Below, piece by piece: positions 53,901 through 64,000 of a stretch of 64,000 nucleotides of DNA. The stretch is from positions 16,143 through 80,142 of the forward strand of contig WNNJ02001076.1 in the NCBI GenBank assembly GCA_012934845.2, given 5' to 3'. The stretch is from Pomphorhynchus laevis. Lineage: Eukaryota > Acanthocephala > Palaeacanthocephala > Echinorhynchida > Pomphorhynchidae. Within the stretch, counting starts at the first letter, position 1, and every line of letters begins with the position of its first letter. A program made the position numbers and the translations under genes. Under the pieces are notes generated by a model. It was not told where the DNA came from. It saw only the letters and a list, made by a program, of their open reading frames with translations, and ran no database searches.

Positions 53901-54655
53901 GCACTAAAATCATATTTATATCTCAAAAATTTATCTCTTTTGTGTTCTAAAATTCTGTGAATTTTAAATACATTTTAAATGTGTTTTAATTACTAAGTAT
54001 TTTGTTCATAAACAGAGGGAATTTTAATGTACATTTAAAAACAGTACAAATGAACATCGGTTTTATTTAATTTTTTAATTTTTAATTTTATTATACAATA
54101 ATAAAATTATTGTTTAATTATTATTTAATTATTATATTAGTACATTTTTATTATCTGATTCAATCTTTATCTTGCTACGGCATGTATAAGTTGAGTATTT
54201 CTTAACTCAATTTTTGTGAATTGATAGTATTAATTCTAATTCTAATTAATCACCAAGATTAGATGTAAAACAATTTACTGAATGTTTTATCTTTGATTGG
54301 ATTATTCTGGCATTTTTAGTTTGAAAAAAAATAATTTAAGAAAACCATGTTTGTCGATACAATTGAGAACTGCAGTCAAGGCTTTATAAAAACCTTGAAC
54401 AAAGATTTGTAAAGAAGAGATAAGGTAACTTTGTATTCTTGTCTGAATAATTTGTATACTTACTGAATCAATTACGTTATATTTCCTTTACTCCTAGGGT
54501 TTTCCGTATTACTGGTTTAATTTCATCACAGTAGATCCTTGATTTGTCAGTTTATTATTATATTTTCGACAGCAAAAAGAGCTTGAACAGCTCGAACATG
54601 TTGATTCACAACAGGGAAAACAGAAGAAAAATTAAACAATATTAAATAAAAAAAC
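53901..54655. other. AT-rich stretch, no gene seen
   Basis: No recognisable element or gene. Composition is strongly AT-rich with simple TTTAATTATT-like runs. Confidence 0.5.
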
Positions 54656-54660
54656 ATAAT

Positions 54661-54957
54661 CTGTCTAATCTCTTTGATTATGAAATCGCTTTTATACTGG
54701 ACAATATTCTTCCATGTTAACTTTTCACTACTCCCAGTCTACTCCAACAACTACGGTCTCCGATCCTTCCTCGTCGCCGCCTCACTCGCCTGGAATCAAC
54801 TCCCTCTCGACGTCCGCCGCGCCCCCTCCTTTATCACATTCAAACACCTCCTCCGTTCACACCTTCTCGACACCTGATTTACAGTTTTGTTTTGTTGTGG
54901 TCATGTAAGCGTGCGCTGGCACGCATTTGCCACGTTAAAATAAATCCTTTTTTTATA
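54661..54957 (+). mobile_element. Internally deleted family B LINE derivative
   Basis: The endonuclease end and following bases (ctgtctaatctctttgatta onward, as at 53500-53545 and 53729-53770) join directly to the last RT codons (YSNNYGLRSFLVAASLAWNQ to LLRSHLLDT) at about 54739. The hairpin GCGTGC-GCTG-GCACGC and T-run tail follow at 54906-54957. The whole linker and almost all of the RT are absent. It is either a deletion derivative that was itself copied, or a local deletion. Confidence 0.8.
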
Positions 54958-56099
54958 ATAATGTGCAATTCAGTCATGACGACAACGCATCCTGAGGTGA
55001 TTTCGCATCGTCGTTTAAAACTCCTCTGGTTACCATTTACCGTCAAGGCAGGTAGACCATTCCAGATAGGTACAATTCTATCATGGATTGTTGATATTCG
55101 TTTATTGCAGGCTCGTCTTCTCTTTAGCATATAGTTGTGACACGTAGGCGATCGTTGGTTCTTAGTTCAAACGTGTCCTTGCAACAGTGGTCTGGGGTGG
55201 TCAAGCACCTCCACACGAACATCAGATCATTAAATTTAAGTGAAATTTTCACCGGGGGAACGTCAAGACAGCGCAGGCGTTCTTCATAAGGTAACGAACG
55301 TATGGACCGCACTAAATGTGTGCACCGATGGAGAATGCGTTCGTAAGCGTCCAGCTCGAGCTGGAACGGAGGGTGAGCAACGACGGACCCATACATCATG
55401 TGTGGGAGGATTGCGCATTGGTAAAGGGTACGCAATCCCACATAATCAAGATGACCGAACACCCTACGTACTAGACTGAGGAGGCGAACGCACTTGCTTA
55501 CAACATGATCGACATGAGAGCGAGATCCTAAGTCACTAGTTACAATCACACCCAGGTCCGACATTTGCGAGACTTTTACAATCTGACAGCCATCAATTCG
55601 GTAGCTACCACTGAAGGTCCCTTTTCCAATATGTTGGTTTGAACATTTCGCAGGGTTCACTTTGAGTCCGACAGCATTGCACCATCGAGAAACCATCTCG
55701 ACATCTTTCTGGATTATAGTTACATCACTGGGATTATTCAATGAACGCCATATTTTGAGGTCGTCAGCGTACAGAAGACACTGTGAATTTATGACAGAAG
55801 GGAGTGAGTTGATGTAGACGTTGAAGAGTAGTGGGCTGATTACACAACCCTGAGGAACCTCTACAAGCATAGGACGCCATTCAGAAAAGACACCGCCGAT
55901 CTTGACTGCGAAGAAACGAGATGTTAGGAATGAATGCAGCCATCTATTGAAGGGCATCTGATACCGTAGTGCCAAAGTGTTGAGAGTATAATGTCATGTT
56001 TCACAGAGTCGAAGGCTTTAGACAGATCAAAGAAAAGCACATCGAGTTCAACACCTGATCGCACGGAATCAGCCCAACTGTGTCTTGATGTTGCAAGAT
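54958..56099 (-). mobile_element. Family D-related LINE, 5'-truncated RT
   Basis: A minus-strand frame of 283 codons (55975-55124) has FAVKIGGVFSEW, EVPQGCVISPLLFNVYINSL (normally GVPQG), CLLYADDLKIWRSLN (YADD), QMSDLGVIVTSDLGS and the thumb. It is preceded at 56099-55980 by VLFFDLSKAFDSVKHDIIL (palm Asp) in another frame. It ends at about 54960 with IPVWNGLPA-like sequence (IVPIWNGLPALTV). One to three frame breaks; relatively well preserved. Confidence 0.87.
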
Positions 56100-56160
56100 A
56101 GTAATTGGGAACGTGGCGTAAGAGGGTATGATGGGAACGCAGTGATAGTAATGTAGGTAA
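56100..56160 (-). mobile_element. Tiny family B fragment
   Basis: About 55 bp encode (minus) RSHHTLLRHVPNY, matching LRSRHTLLLHVPNYSN of family B. It abuts the truncated 5' end of the D-related element and has no 3' end of its own. Confidence 0.6.
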
Positions 56161-56164
56161 AAAT

Positions 56165-57968
56165 GATTGCACACATATATCAACTTAAAATAAATAATTA
56201 TATAATATCCAATTTTAAAAAAGATCAATTAGAAAATGATTGTGTTAAGGAGAACAATTCTAGTAAATATTTAGCTACCCTTTGTTGGTTCGATATGATA
56301 ACTAATCCTACTTTTTGATGTATTTTTTCTATCTTTTAGATTTAAACTTCAATTGACTATGTATTTACATCGCAATGTACTAAATTTAAGCAAATCATTT
56401 AATTTTGGAATATGTTCTACAACAGCATGTACGTTTTTGATTTATGTTTTTTTTCACAAACAATTGAAATAAAGTTAGTATTGCGAAAATATTGATAATT
56501 ATGAATATAAGTTTGGATAATTGGCAATTGAATTTTGGGTTTGTTTTATTACCAAGGAATTTAAGTTAAGCCAAGCAGCATTATGCATACAACAAACGAA
56601 CCATATTTGAATATAAAATTAATTAATACGAAAAACTTGCGTGCCTGTGCTGTTATATTCACATAATTGTAAAAGTGACATATGTCTTTAACATATTAAC
56701 TTTATCAGATTGCCTTAAATTTGCATAATTCGTTTTTCTCATTCTCAATATGTCGCAGCATCTGGGAATTCATACGTTTGATTAATAAATATGATTATAT
56801 CATATCAAATAAATTTGATTAATATCATATTAATTTGATCAATTAATATTTAAAAGAAATATTAATTGATGTAATGTATTAATTATTAAATTTTAATGAA
56901 ATGGTTTATTATTAAACAATATGCTGATTTTAAACAACGATTATACGATATTAATCCATTGATTAATCCATTAATTAATAGATTAAAATAAATTAATTCA
57001 TTAATTCCGTTGCACATCACTCCTTATTGATATTTAAGACGTTAATTTAAATAGCTATACTGTTATTTAAACTATAATATAAATAACACTTTACTTATAG
57101 CAATTGCGATTTATCATAATTGCAATAATCATTTATATTTTAAACTCAACTGATAAACTTAATAGTTTTAATAATTGATATTTTAATTATTTTAAAATTA
57201 TAAACTTTAACTTTATTCCACCTTTGTTTTGCTATTGCCTTTTCTCAATTTTGCTAGAACTTTAAATATCTGTCATTAAATTTTAAATGAATTTTTAAAC
57301 AAAATGGAGTAAATTAAAATATAAAATAAATTAAGAAATTTAAATAATTAATATAAAATTACAATTTACATTTTTTAATTTAATTATAATAACAACTGTT
57401 TTTGTGTGTTAATTGTTTTATAGCTCATAATTTGCTTGTCATAACGCACAATTAATATTTGTACGATTTTGAGTATAATGAGTATAGACTTAAATAATGA
57501 TGTAACAATTATCCAATTCACGAATAGTAACAAGAGTAACAAGTAAAGTTTGATAATTCTTACATACATTTAATATTTTTCTGTATAAATACAAAAGAAC
57601 AGCCAATTGATTAATCAACATCCTGAACTGTTTTTTGTATCATGTTGTCTTTTTATATTTATATTAGAATAAATATAAACCATTTCTTGCTAATGAGCTT
57701 TTTAAAACCGTAGTTGTATTCAAAAATTGAAGTGTCTAGTAAATGTCTTATTCTATACAAGGGGTACATTAAAATTGACAATTAAAATTGATTACATATC
57801 ATTTGTTAAAAAACCTTTGAAAAACTTTTGTTTTCAAAAACTTTTGAATTTAAAAACTTTTGTTTTTTAATTATTAATTTAGCTTTGATAATTTGTTGAT
57901 TTTCAAAGATCAATTATTATATAATTTAGCTTTTATTTATAAAATAACAATTTTAATGTAATTTTTAG
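56165..57968. other. AT-rich region upstream of the first recognised TACO1 exon
   Basis: No gene or element is recognised. It should contain the TACO1 promoter and first exon, which must end in phase 1 to join the exon at 57969. An ATG at about 57641 opens a short hydrophobic frame (MLSFYIYIRINI), but no donor in the required phase could be identified, so I do not call it. Confidence 0.5.
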
Positions 57969-60900
57969 TTCCTCATTGTGTGCTTAGCCGGTGTCTTGGC
58001 CATACTTCACGCGACAAAATTCTTTCTCTCAAAAATCAGCGAAATTGCAAATACCAAAACCGTATTAAACGTGCGATTATAGGTAAACTGTAAACTATTT
58101 TACTTTTTTATAACCTTTGAAATTGAACACATTAGAATTTTTTAGATAGATACTTTTTAGTTTTATTGATGATAGCCATAATTAATTTTGTTGCAAGTTA
58201 ACGACTTGACAGTTTTTAATACATAAAGGATTTTGAAAATAAATTAATTTTTAAATGTTTTAATTTTAATGAGTTTTAAGCCTTTTGATTTTTAAACAAA
58301 CAATAATAAATTATCATTATATCATTATTAATTATCATTTATTCTGCGATATTTCAACGATAATCAGTGTTTCCAGATTATACTCTAAGTGAGTTTTAAG
58401 CCTTTTGATTTTTAAACAAACAATAATAAATTATCATTATATCATTATTAATTATCATTTATTCTGCGATATTTCAACGATAATCAGTGTTTCCAGATTA
58501 TACTCTAAGTGAGTTTTAAGCCTTTTGATTTTTAAACAAACAATAATAAATTATCATTATATCATTATTAATTATCATTTATTCTGCGATATTTCAACGA
58601 TAATCAGTGTTTCCAGATTATACTCTAAGTGAGTTTTAAGCCTTTTGATTTTAAAACAAACAATAATAAATTATCATTATATCATTATTAATTATCATTT
58701 ATTCTGCGATATTTCAACGATAATCAGTGTTTCCAGATTATACTCTAAGTGAGTTTTAAGCCTTTTGATTTTAAAACAAACAATAATAAATTATCATTAT
58801 ATCATTATTAATTATCATTTATTCTGCGATATTTCAACGATAATCAGTGTTTCCAGATTATACTCTAAGTGAGTTTTAAGCCTTTTGATTTTAAAACAAA
58901 CAATAATAAATTATCATTATATCATTATTAATTATCATTTATTCTGCGATATTTCAACGATAATCAGTGTTTCCAGATTATACTCTAAGTGAGTTTTAAG
59001 CCTTTTGATTTTAAAACAAACAATAATAAATTATCATTATATCATTATTAATTATCATTTATTCTGCGATATTTCAACGATAATCAGTGTTTCCAGATTA
59101 TACTCTAAGTGAGTTTTAAGCCTTTTGATTTTAAAACAAACAATAATAAATTATCATTATATCATTATTAATTATCATTTATTCTGCGATATTTCAACGA
59201 TAATCAGTGTTTCCAGATTATACTCTAAGTGAGTTTTAAGCCTTTTGATTTTAAAACAAACAATAATAAATTATCATTATATCATTATTAATTATCATTT
59301 ATTCTGCGATATTTCAACGATAATCAGTGTTTCCAGATTATACTCTAAGTGAGTTTTAAGCCTTTTGATTTTTAAACAAACAATAATAAATTATCATTAT
59401 ATCATTATTAATTATCATTTATTCTGCGATATTTCAACGATAATCAGTGTTTCCAGATTATACTCTAAGTGAGTTTTAAGCCTTTTGATTTTTAAACAAA
59501 CAATAATAAATTATCATTATATCATTATTAATTATCATTTATTCTGCGATATTTCAACGATAATCAGTGTTTCCAGATTATACTCTAAGTGAGTTTTAAG
59601 CCTTTTGATTTTAAAACAAACAATAATAAATGTTCAACTTTTATGTTTCCAGATTATGCTTACTTTTCAAGAGCATTAATTTGTAATTTTAATGCTCTTG
59701 AAACTAATCATAACATACAATTTAAATTGTAATTTTAATTGAAGTAAACCTTTGTGATTGCGTGTTTTCGTAATCGGTTATCATAGTTATTCAATTGTTA
59801 ACCATTTGTTATTTTGTCAAATTCGTATGTAACTTTTTGTAAATTTTTCTTATGAAAATGGAAATATTAAATTTCGTAAATTTTAAATTCTATCACAATA
59901 TAAGCATCCCCAATGAAATACAAATTTTAATGTTTTTATTATTTTGTTTTTCGCCTTTTTTAATTTTAGTTGATTAGATGCCAATGGTGATACGAATTCG
60001 TATACGAACGATGCCTTGCGGAGAATAATTGATGCGGCACGAAAAGATATGGTTCCAAATAGTTATATTGAGTCATCGATAAAGCAGTTTGTACGTGTTA
60101 TATTCTTACTTTGTTTCATCGCGAAATTTGAGATATTTTTAATTAAAAATATTTTTAAATTTAAAATATGCTTTATAATTCAAAAATTCTATTTTCAAAT
60201 CGTACTATTCATAAAGTATCTACGAAAACAGTTTTATATATTTAAAATGATTGAGATGATATCAGTTATATCTGCAATCATTTTGCAGATTGCAGATATT
60301 TTAAGATCATTTTTTACATTTCATTCTAATATCATTTCATTTTTTATTTTATACATTAATAACTCAATTAAACTGACGTCACTAAATATCGTTGTTGGAT
60401 CCACATTTGTCTCCGACAAATGTAAACTGTATATTAAATGTAGTATGTTACTTACTAGATTTGATTGTTACATCATTTCGTTTGACTATTTTTCACAATC
60501 TTATATTTATACTGGCTTTCCAATATTATTTGTAACTTTTGAAAAATCATTTTTGTACTTTATAGACTGCAGGTGATAATTCAAAAATGTACGTTATTGA
60601 AATGCTCGGTCCTAATCGCTGCTCTGTATGTGTGGAAGTGTTTTGTGAAAAACCAAGGAGAGTTGTATCAGAAATTAATAATGTCGTTCGTCGTATGTTG
60701 TAAGTATCATACAATATTATTTACTTCGCAATTTAGACATTTTTACTTTCTCATTGATTTTAATTTTAAAATTTAATTGTAATAAATTCTGTATGAAATT
60801 ATAATTTTTAAATATAATTTTAATATTGTTTTGTTCTACTTCATAATGTCACACATTATTTTGTATTCTGATTTTGCTTGCTAGTCTATGACGAATTTAA

Positions 60901-62534
60901 GGATTAAATTTTATAATTAAATAAATATAAGGATTATCGCGAGTAAGATTTCTTACGTTTAGATCTCGAGGTGCTTATTTATGTGAATCCCCCACTATCA
61001 ATTTTGTTGTTAATGGAGAAATTTTAATTGGCCTTGCTGAGTTTAAAGACGTTGATCCTTTTGAAATCGCTCTTGACATCGGTGCTGAAGAGTTTGAAGT
61101 GATTGATTCAGATGACGATGCAGACACAACTGAATTACATAGAAAGCAAATCGTTAAGGTATGCTAGTCTTTTTTTAAATTAAGAAATATAAAAATTATG
61201 TTTATTTAACAAATGTGTAAAATCTATCCTAGACGACGTTTTAGCTAATTTTGATATATTTTCTCATTGATATTTTAGTTATCTATTTTTCAACATTCAT
61301 CAGATACAAATTCAAGATAAGAAATATCATGACTTTTTTTAAAATTTGAAAAATCAACATGTTCTTTTTTATGCATTTTGAATTTTTGCCTGTAACAGTA
61401 TGTTCATTAGATAAACCTAATATCAATATGCATGACACTGATGGTGCTATGCATATTCGCTCCCTTTCTAGATTCTCTGATATTCTACACTTGTGTTCCA
61501 ATAACGATAAAATTTTCTGATCACTTCATTAAAATAACGTTATCGCCGTCAATATTTCAGATAAACGCAAAAAATAGAATTTACTGGATTGGGAAAATGA
61601 CTGACAAAATGCTCAACGCATTTTGCCATAACACGAGTACAATTTTTTCTTTTTTCCAGATCAAAAATATTAACAAATATTAAGTTAAGAGAGTTAATAC
61701 AGAAATAGTAGAATGTAGTTATATTTCCAGATTTTGATAATTTAAAATCTGAAATTGTAAATTTGTTGGTGTACTGGAGGCAGGTTATACAACCCTAAAG
61801 TTGTATTTTAATACAGCAGTAGTACGTCTAGCTCTGACGATTTATTTTATCGTTTCAAAAAAATGTATAATATTAACTGTTTATATAATATTATATAACT
61901 ATAATATTATAGCTATGTGATGAAATATGATGTGATAATTAAGCGATTAATTCAATTTCATTATATTTTAATTTTTTAATCTTTTTACTTGTTATCTTAT
62001 CTTATTAAAATCGAAATTCTACGATATTTTAATTTTATTAAGAAATGTTTAATTTTATTGGAAATTTATTTTCAGTTAAGTAAAAATATGCTTTGTAAAG
62101 CGTATCCTGTCAATTATTTCAATCTCTAATTGTACAACAAATAATAGAATTTTCGACTTAGTTGTCGAAACTTGTGTTTTTTTACGTATGAGTTTAAGTC
62201 CTTATGATCAATTAAAACAGCCATGAATGCTTACGACAGCGTATTTATTGCAGAGGTTAAATAACTTCATCAGATAATTACATTTAATAATTTTAATGTA
62301 TTTTTTCTTTTTTAGTTTTCATGTGATCCTTCGAATTTACAAAATCTGGAATCTAAACTGAAATTCAAAGGTTATCATATTCTGCAATCACAAAACCAAT
62401 GGATTCCACGACGTGTGATTGCTCTAAATGAGACCGAACGTAAAGTCTACGATTTGTTGATTGAAAAACTGCAAAACTTTCCTAGTATAATTTCAATACA
62501 TTCAAATGTTTCCGAAGACATAACACAAAGTTGA
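57969..62534 (+). CDS. TACO1/YebC-family mitochondrial translational activator, 5 exons seen, first exon missing
   Basis: Exons, all with GT-AG borders and matching phases: 57969-58082, 59978-60090, 60566-60699, 60963-61158, 62316-62534 (stop TGA), about 257 residues. Exon 1 reads RCLGHTSRDKILSLKNQRNC, the YebC AGHSKWxxIKHRK-like start. Exons 1-2 give RAIIDANGDTNSYTNDALRR and IIDAARKDMVPNSYIESSIK, the helical domain with the MP.xxIExAIK motif. Exon 3 has MYVIEMLGPNRCSVCVEVF; exon 4 ends in ALDIGAEEFEVIDSDDDADT, the conserved A(I/L)E-GAED region; exon 5 closes the C-terminal domain. The family promotes mitochondrial translation (TACO1 aids COX1 synthesis in mammals). The usual YEGxGPGG segment is poorly conserved (GPNR). 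The mitochondrial presequence is not in the seen exons. Confidence 0.85.
58271..59631. repeat. 120-bp tandem repeat array in TACO1 intron
   Basis: Eleven full units of exactly 120 bp (starts at 58271, 58391 and so on to 59471) and a partial twelfth to 59631. Units are identical except at one site: gatttttaaac in units 1-3, 10 and 11, and gattttaaaac in units 4-9 and the partial one. The array lies inside the 1895-bp intron 58083-59977. The run of shared variants indicates recent block-wise expansion. Confidence 0.97.
59665..59703. other. Perfect 15-bp stem hairpin at the edge of the tandem array
   Basis: tttcaagagcattaa (59665-59679) is followed by a 9-nt loop and the exact complement (59689-59703). 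It lies just beyond a truncated repeat unit, in the intron. Function unknown; the stem is AT-rich but perfectly paired. Confidence 0.7.
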
Positions 62535-62734
62535 AATAAAATTTCCTTCATTTTAATTTTTACAATAAAATTTTCAGTTACTGTTTACTGCGAATCAAAA
62601 TTATTTTCACTGTTAATGTTTATTAATGAAATTGCAAATATTACAAATATTCTAAATATAAACTCAAACTTCAATGCGACGGTATCATATAAACAATAAA
62701 TATTTTATTAGATCCGGTTGATATTGTCCAAATA
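62535..62734. other. 3' flank of TACO1
   Basis: AT-rich sequence with AATAAA-like motifs (tacaataaaattt at about 62561, aaacaataaat at about 62692) that could serve as polyadenylation signals. No coding frame. Confidence 0.4.
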
Positions 62735-63130
62735 GTTGTTGTATTGAATAAACGGTATCTTAAAGTAATCGATACATTTACATCGAGATTTAATCAACAT
62801 TGCATTTCTAAATACTGGTATGCGTCATATTTGACCGACAGATGTACTTCAACCCTGTCTAAAAATCAGTGGACAATTTTACATAGTTGTACTACTATAA
62901 ACTCGTTTGTTTTCGATGACGGTATTTTTGATCACGTTGATTTAGTGACCATATGTTCGTCGTTAGGTTCAACTGTTGTTAATATTTATATGATCAATTT
63001 GGAGAAAACTATTTCCAAACCAACTAGGTTTGGAAACTTTGTTACTAGTGAAATTGTTCATATATGTAGATGAGGTGTTCATGACATTTAATGTTAATTC
63101 ATTTACACTCAATGTACTGTCTAAGTTAAA
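62735..63130 (+). mobile_element. Penelope-like RT fragment
   Basis: An open frame (62744-63073, no ATG) reads FVFDDGIFDHVDLVTICSSL then GSTVVNIYMINLEKTI, which matches the FxxNxxxYxQxxGxxMGSxLG and NIFMxxFE blocks of Penelope-type RTs. In the next frame, FIYVDEVFMTF at about 63056-63090 corresponds to the catalytic YVDD (second Asp replaced by Glu). At least one frame change; dead. Confidence 0.65.
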
Positions 63131-63422
63131 TTCCTGAAATGAGTCAATACGTTTGAGTATAAGTTTAAAGGATACTTTTCACAGCTAACGATATAAACAA
63201 CCAAATAATGCACGAGATCCTTATTGCCCCTGATTATATATATGTCCAATTTGGATCCTTAAACACTATTAAAATCTGGATTCTACTGACGAAGTTCAAT
63301 AAGCAGAAACCGGTCTACGGATTTGATTGTTGATTGACTGTGATAGTGTGGCAGCTATGAAAGAATGTGTGGCAGCCACATCAGTGTGGCCTCCACTAAA
63401 GAATCGACAAAACGATACTTAG
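63131..63422. other. Unassigned spacer with a small repeat
   Basis: Contains the phrase tgtggcagc twice (near 63347 and 63369) around gtggccacc-like bases. No gene or element end was recognised. Confidence 0.4.
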
Positions 63423-63503
63423 TACCGTTTCGTTTATGTTTTGACTCATCAATGACGAGTACCTCTTACTGCTGGATGCAGAGGAGGAACGGCAGACGGC
63501 ACG
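63423..63503 (-). ncRNA. Decayed type III hammerhead-like motif
   Basis: On the minus strand: stem III GTGCCGT with ACGGTAC (7 bp, one G-U), cleavage triplet GTC, a stem I loop sharing CCTCCTCTGCATCCAG with the motif at 5290-5368, a core reading TTGATGA in place of CTGATGA, weak stem II and an intact GAAA. Stem I has one mismatch near the core. The C3 change and poor stem II make it very likely inactive. It is related to, but diverged from, the 5290 and 5571 copies. Confidence 0.55.
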
Positions 63504-64000
63504 AGTATGTCAAAGCATACTAAATTGTTAGGACAATGTCTAGCAATCTAAATATTGCAGGCTCTATTGGATCGATTACTATTATAATGTTATATTATTA
63601 TTATTTTAAAAGTCAACAAGTTTACAAAATAATACAATAACGGTTCCCGAATATGGCAAATAAACAGTTATCATTGCGTTTTTCTATATCATCTTTAATG
63701 ATTTAAGATGCTTCTGCAATATTTCTTTGAGGTTAAACGAGGTGCTCGCAGGCAGGCTAATGCAGATCGAGCTAGAAAAAAATGAAATATTATTAATTAT
63801 ATGATTAAAGACTTTACTATATGGTGTGTCACGCTCACGAGAGAGTTTAGTCGCAATGATTAATATTAATATTATAATATTATAAAAAATTAATATAATA
63901 TTATAACACGAGGATATCAAAAATTGAATAAGCAATATTTTGTCCAGTAGTTATTTCTATTTCTGGAGGCACAAGCCCTCAATCGCGCAATGTATTCTAA
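63504..64000. other. AT-rich right edge, nothing recognised
   Basis: No coding frame with family features. A run of ATT/AAT simple sequence is present near 63585-63605 and 63865-63900. Confidence 0.5.

Noticed and set aside
57641-57712. ATG at 57641 as the start exon of TACO1
   Set aside because: The short frame could encode a presequence, but no donor site in the phase required by the exon at 57969 was found.
58271-59631. Regular repeats that could suggest a CRISPR array or satellite block
   Set aside because: There are no spacers; units are contiguous 120-bp copies inside an intron of a eukaryotic gene, so this is a local tandem repeat.
1-64000. tRNA, rRNA or snRNA genes
   Set aside because: No cloverleaf with A and B boxes, and no rRNA or snRNA core, was recognised by eye; a tRNAscan/Infernal run would be decisive.

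Overview
This is an AT-rich eukaryotic (animal) window. The evidence is an HP1-type chromatin gene, a spliced TACO1/YebC-family gene with GT-AG introns, and dense layers of LINE-type retroelements; there are no bacterial signals. I cannot name the species. An invertebrate is likely, given the CR1-group, Jockey-like and Penelope-like elements and the small genes between AT-rich spacers.

Only two host genes are convincing. One is an intronless HP1/CBX homologue (chromodomain plus chromoshadow domain) at 12272-11625 on the minus strand. The other is a TACO1/YebC-type mitochondrial translation factor at 57969-62534 on the plus strand, read as five exons with a missing first exon. Its first visible intron holds eleven near-identical 120-bp tandem repeats.

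Everything else is mobile DNA, mostly nested. I use working names. Family J: Jockey-like, ORF1 with zinc knuckles (1-4836, and a 3' piece near 7240). Family B with subfamilies B1-B4: CR1-group, PHD-type ORF1, APE nuclease, RT, and a 3' end carrying a conserved hairpin; more than a dozen copies. Family D: a second CR1-group set with the ADDLKxW signature in RT. Family C: LINE-like RTs with a C-terminal zinc knuckle and a nuclease-like domain, one copy (20514-23258) almost intact. There are also Penelope-like fragments, a broken Ty3/gypsy-type LTR fossil (26105-29280), a palindromic MITE with an 8-bp target duplication, and repeats carrying hammerhead-ribozyme motifs.

Layout: 1-4836 J interrupted by B1; 5217-5665 hammerhead repeats; 7240-9850 J and C fossils; 10543-11155 B2; 11625-12272 HP1; 13832-20513 a D element interrupted by a 447-bp insert and by B1; 20514-23258 C inserted in the tail of D; 23297-24620 D; 24950-26070 Penelope with B pieces; 26105-29280 LTR fossil; 29540-35540 C, D, B2 and B1 nested; 35680-44470 B3, B1, B2 and D nested; 44470-52440 D interrupted by a nearly full-length B1; 52600-56160 B, C, D and MITE; 57969-62534 TACO1; 62735-63130 Penelope RT; 63423-63503 hammerhead relic.

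The most notable signals are: (i) a complete type III hammerhead fold at 5290-5368 minus, with two relatives; (ii) snap-back palindromes exactly at the 5' ends of two unrelated LINE insertions; (iii) a 3'-terminal LINE hairpin that covaries between subfamilies; (iv) a nearly intact family C element with a 14-bp target duplication.
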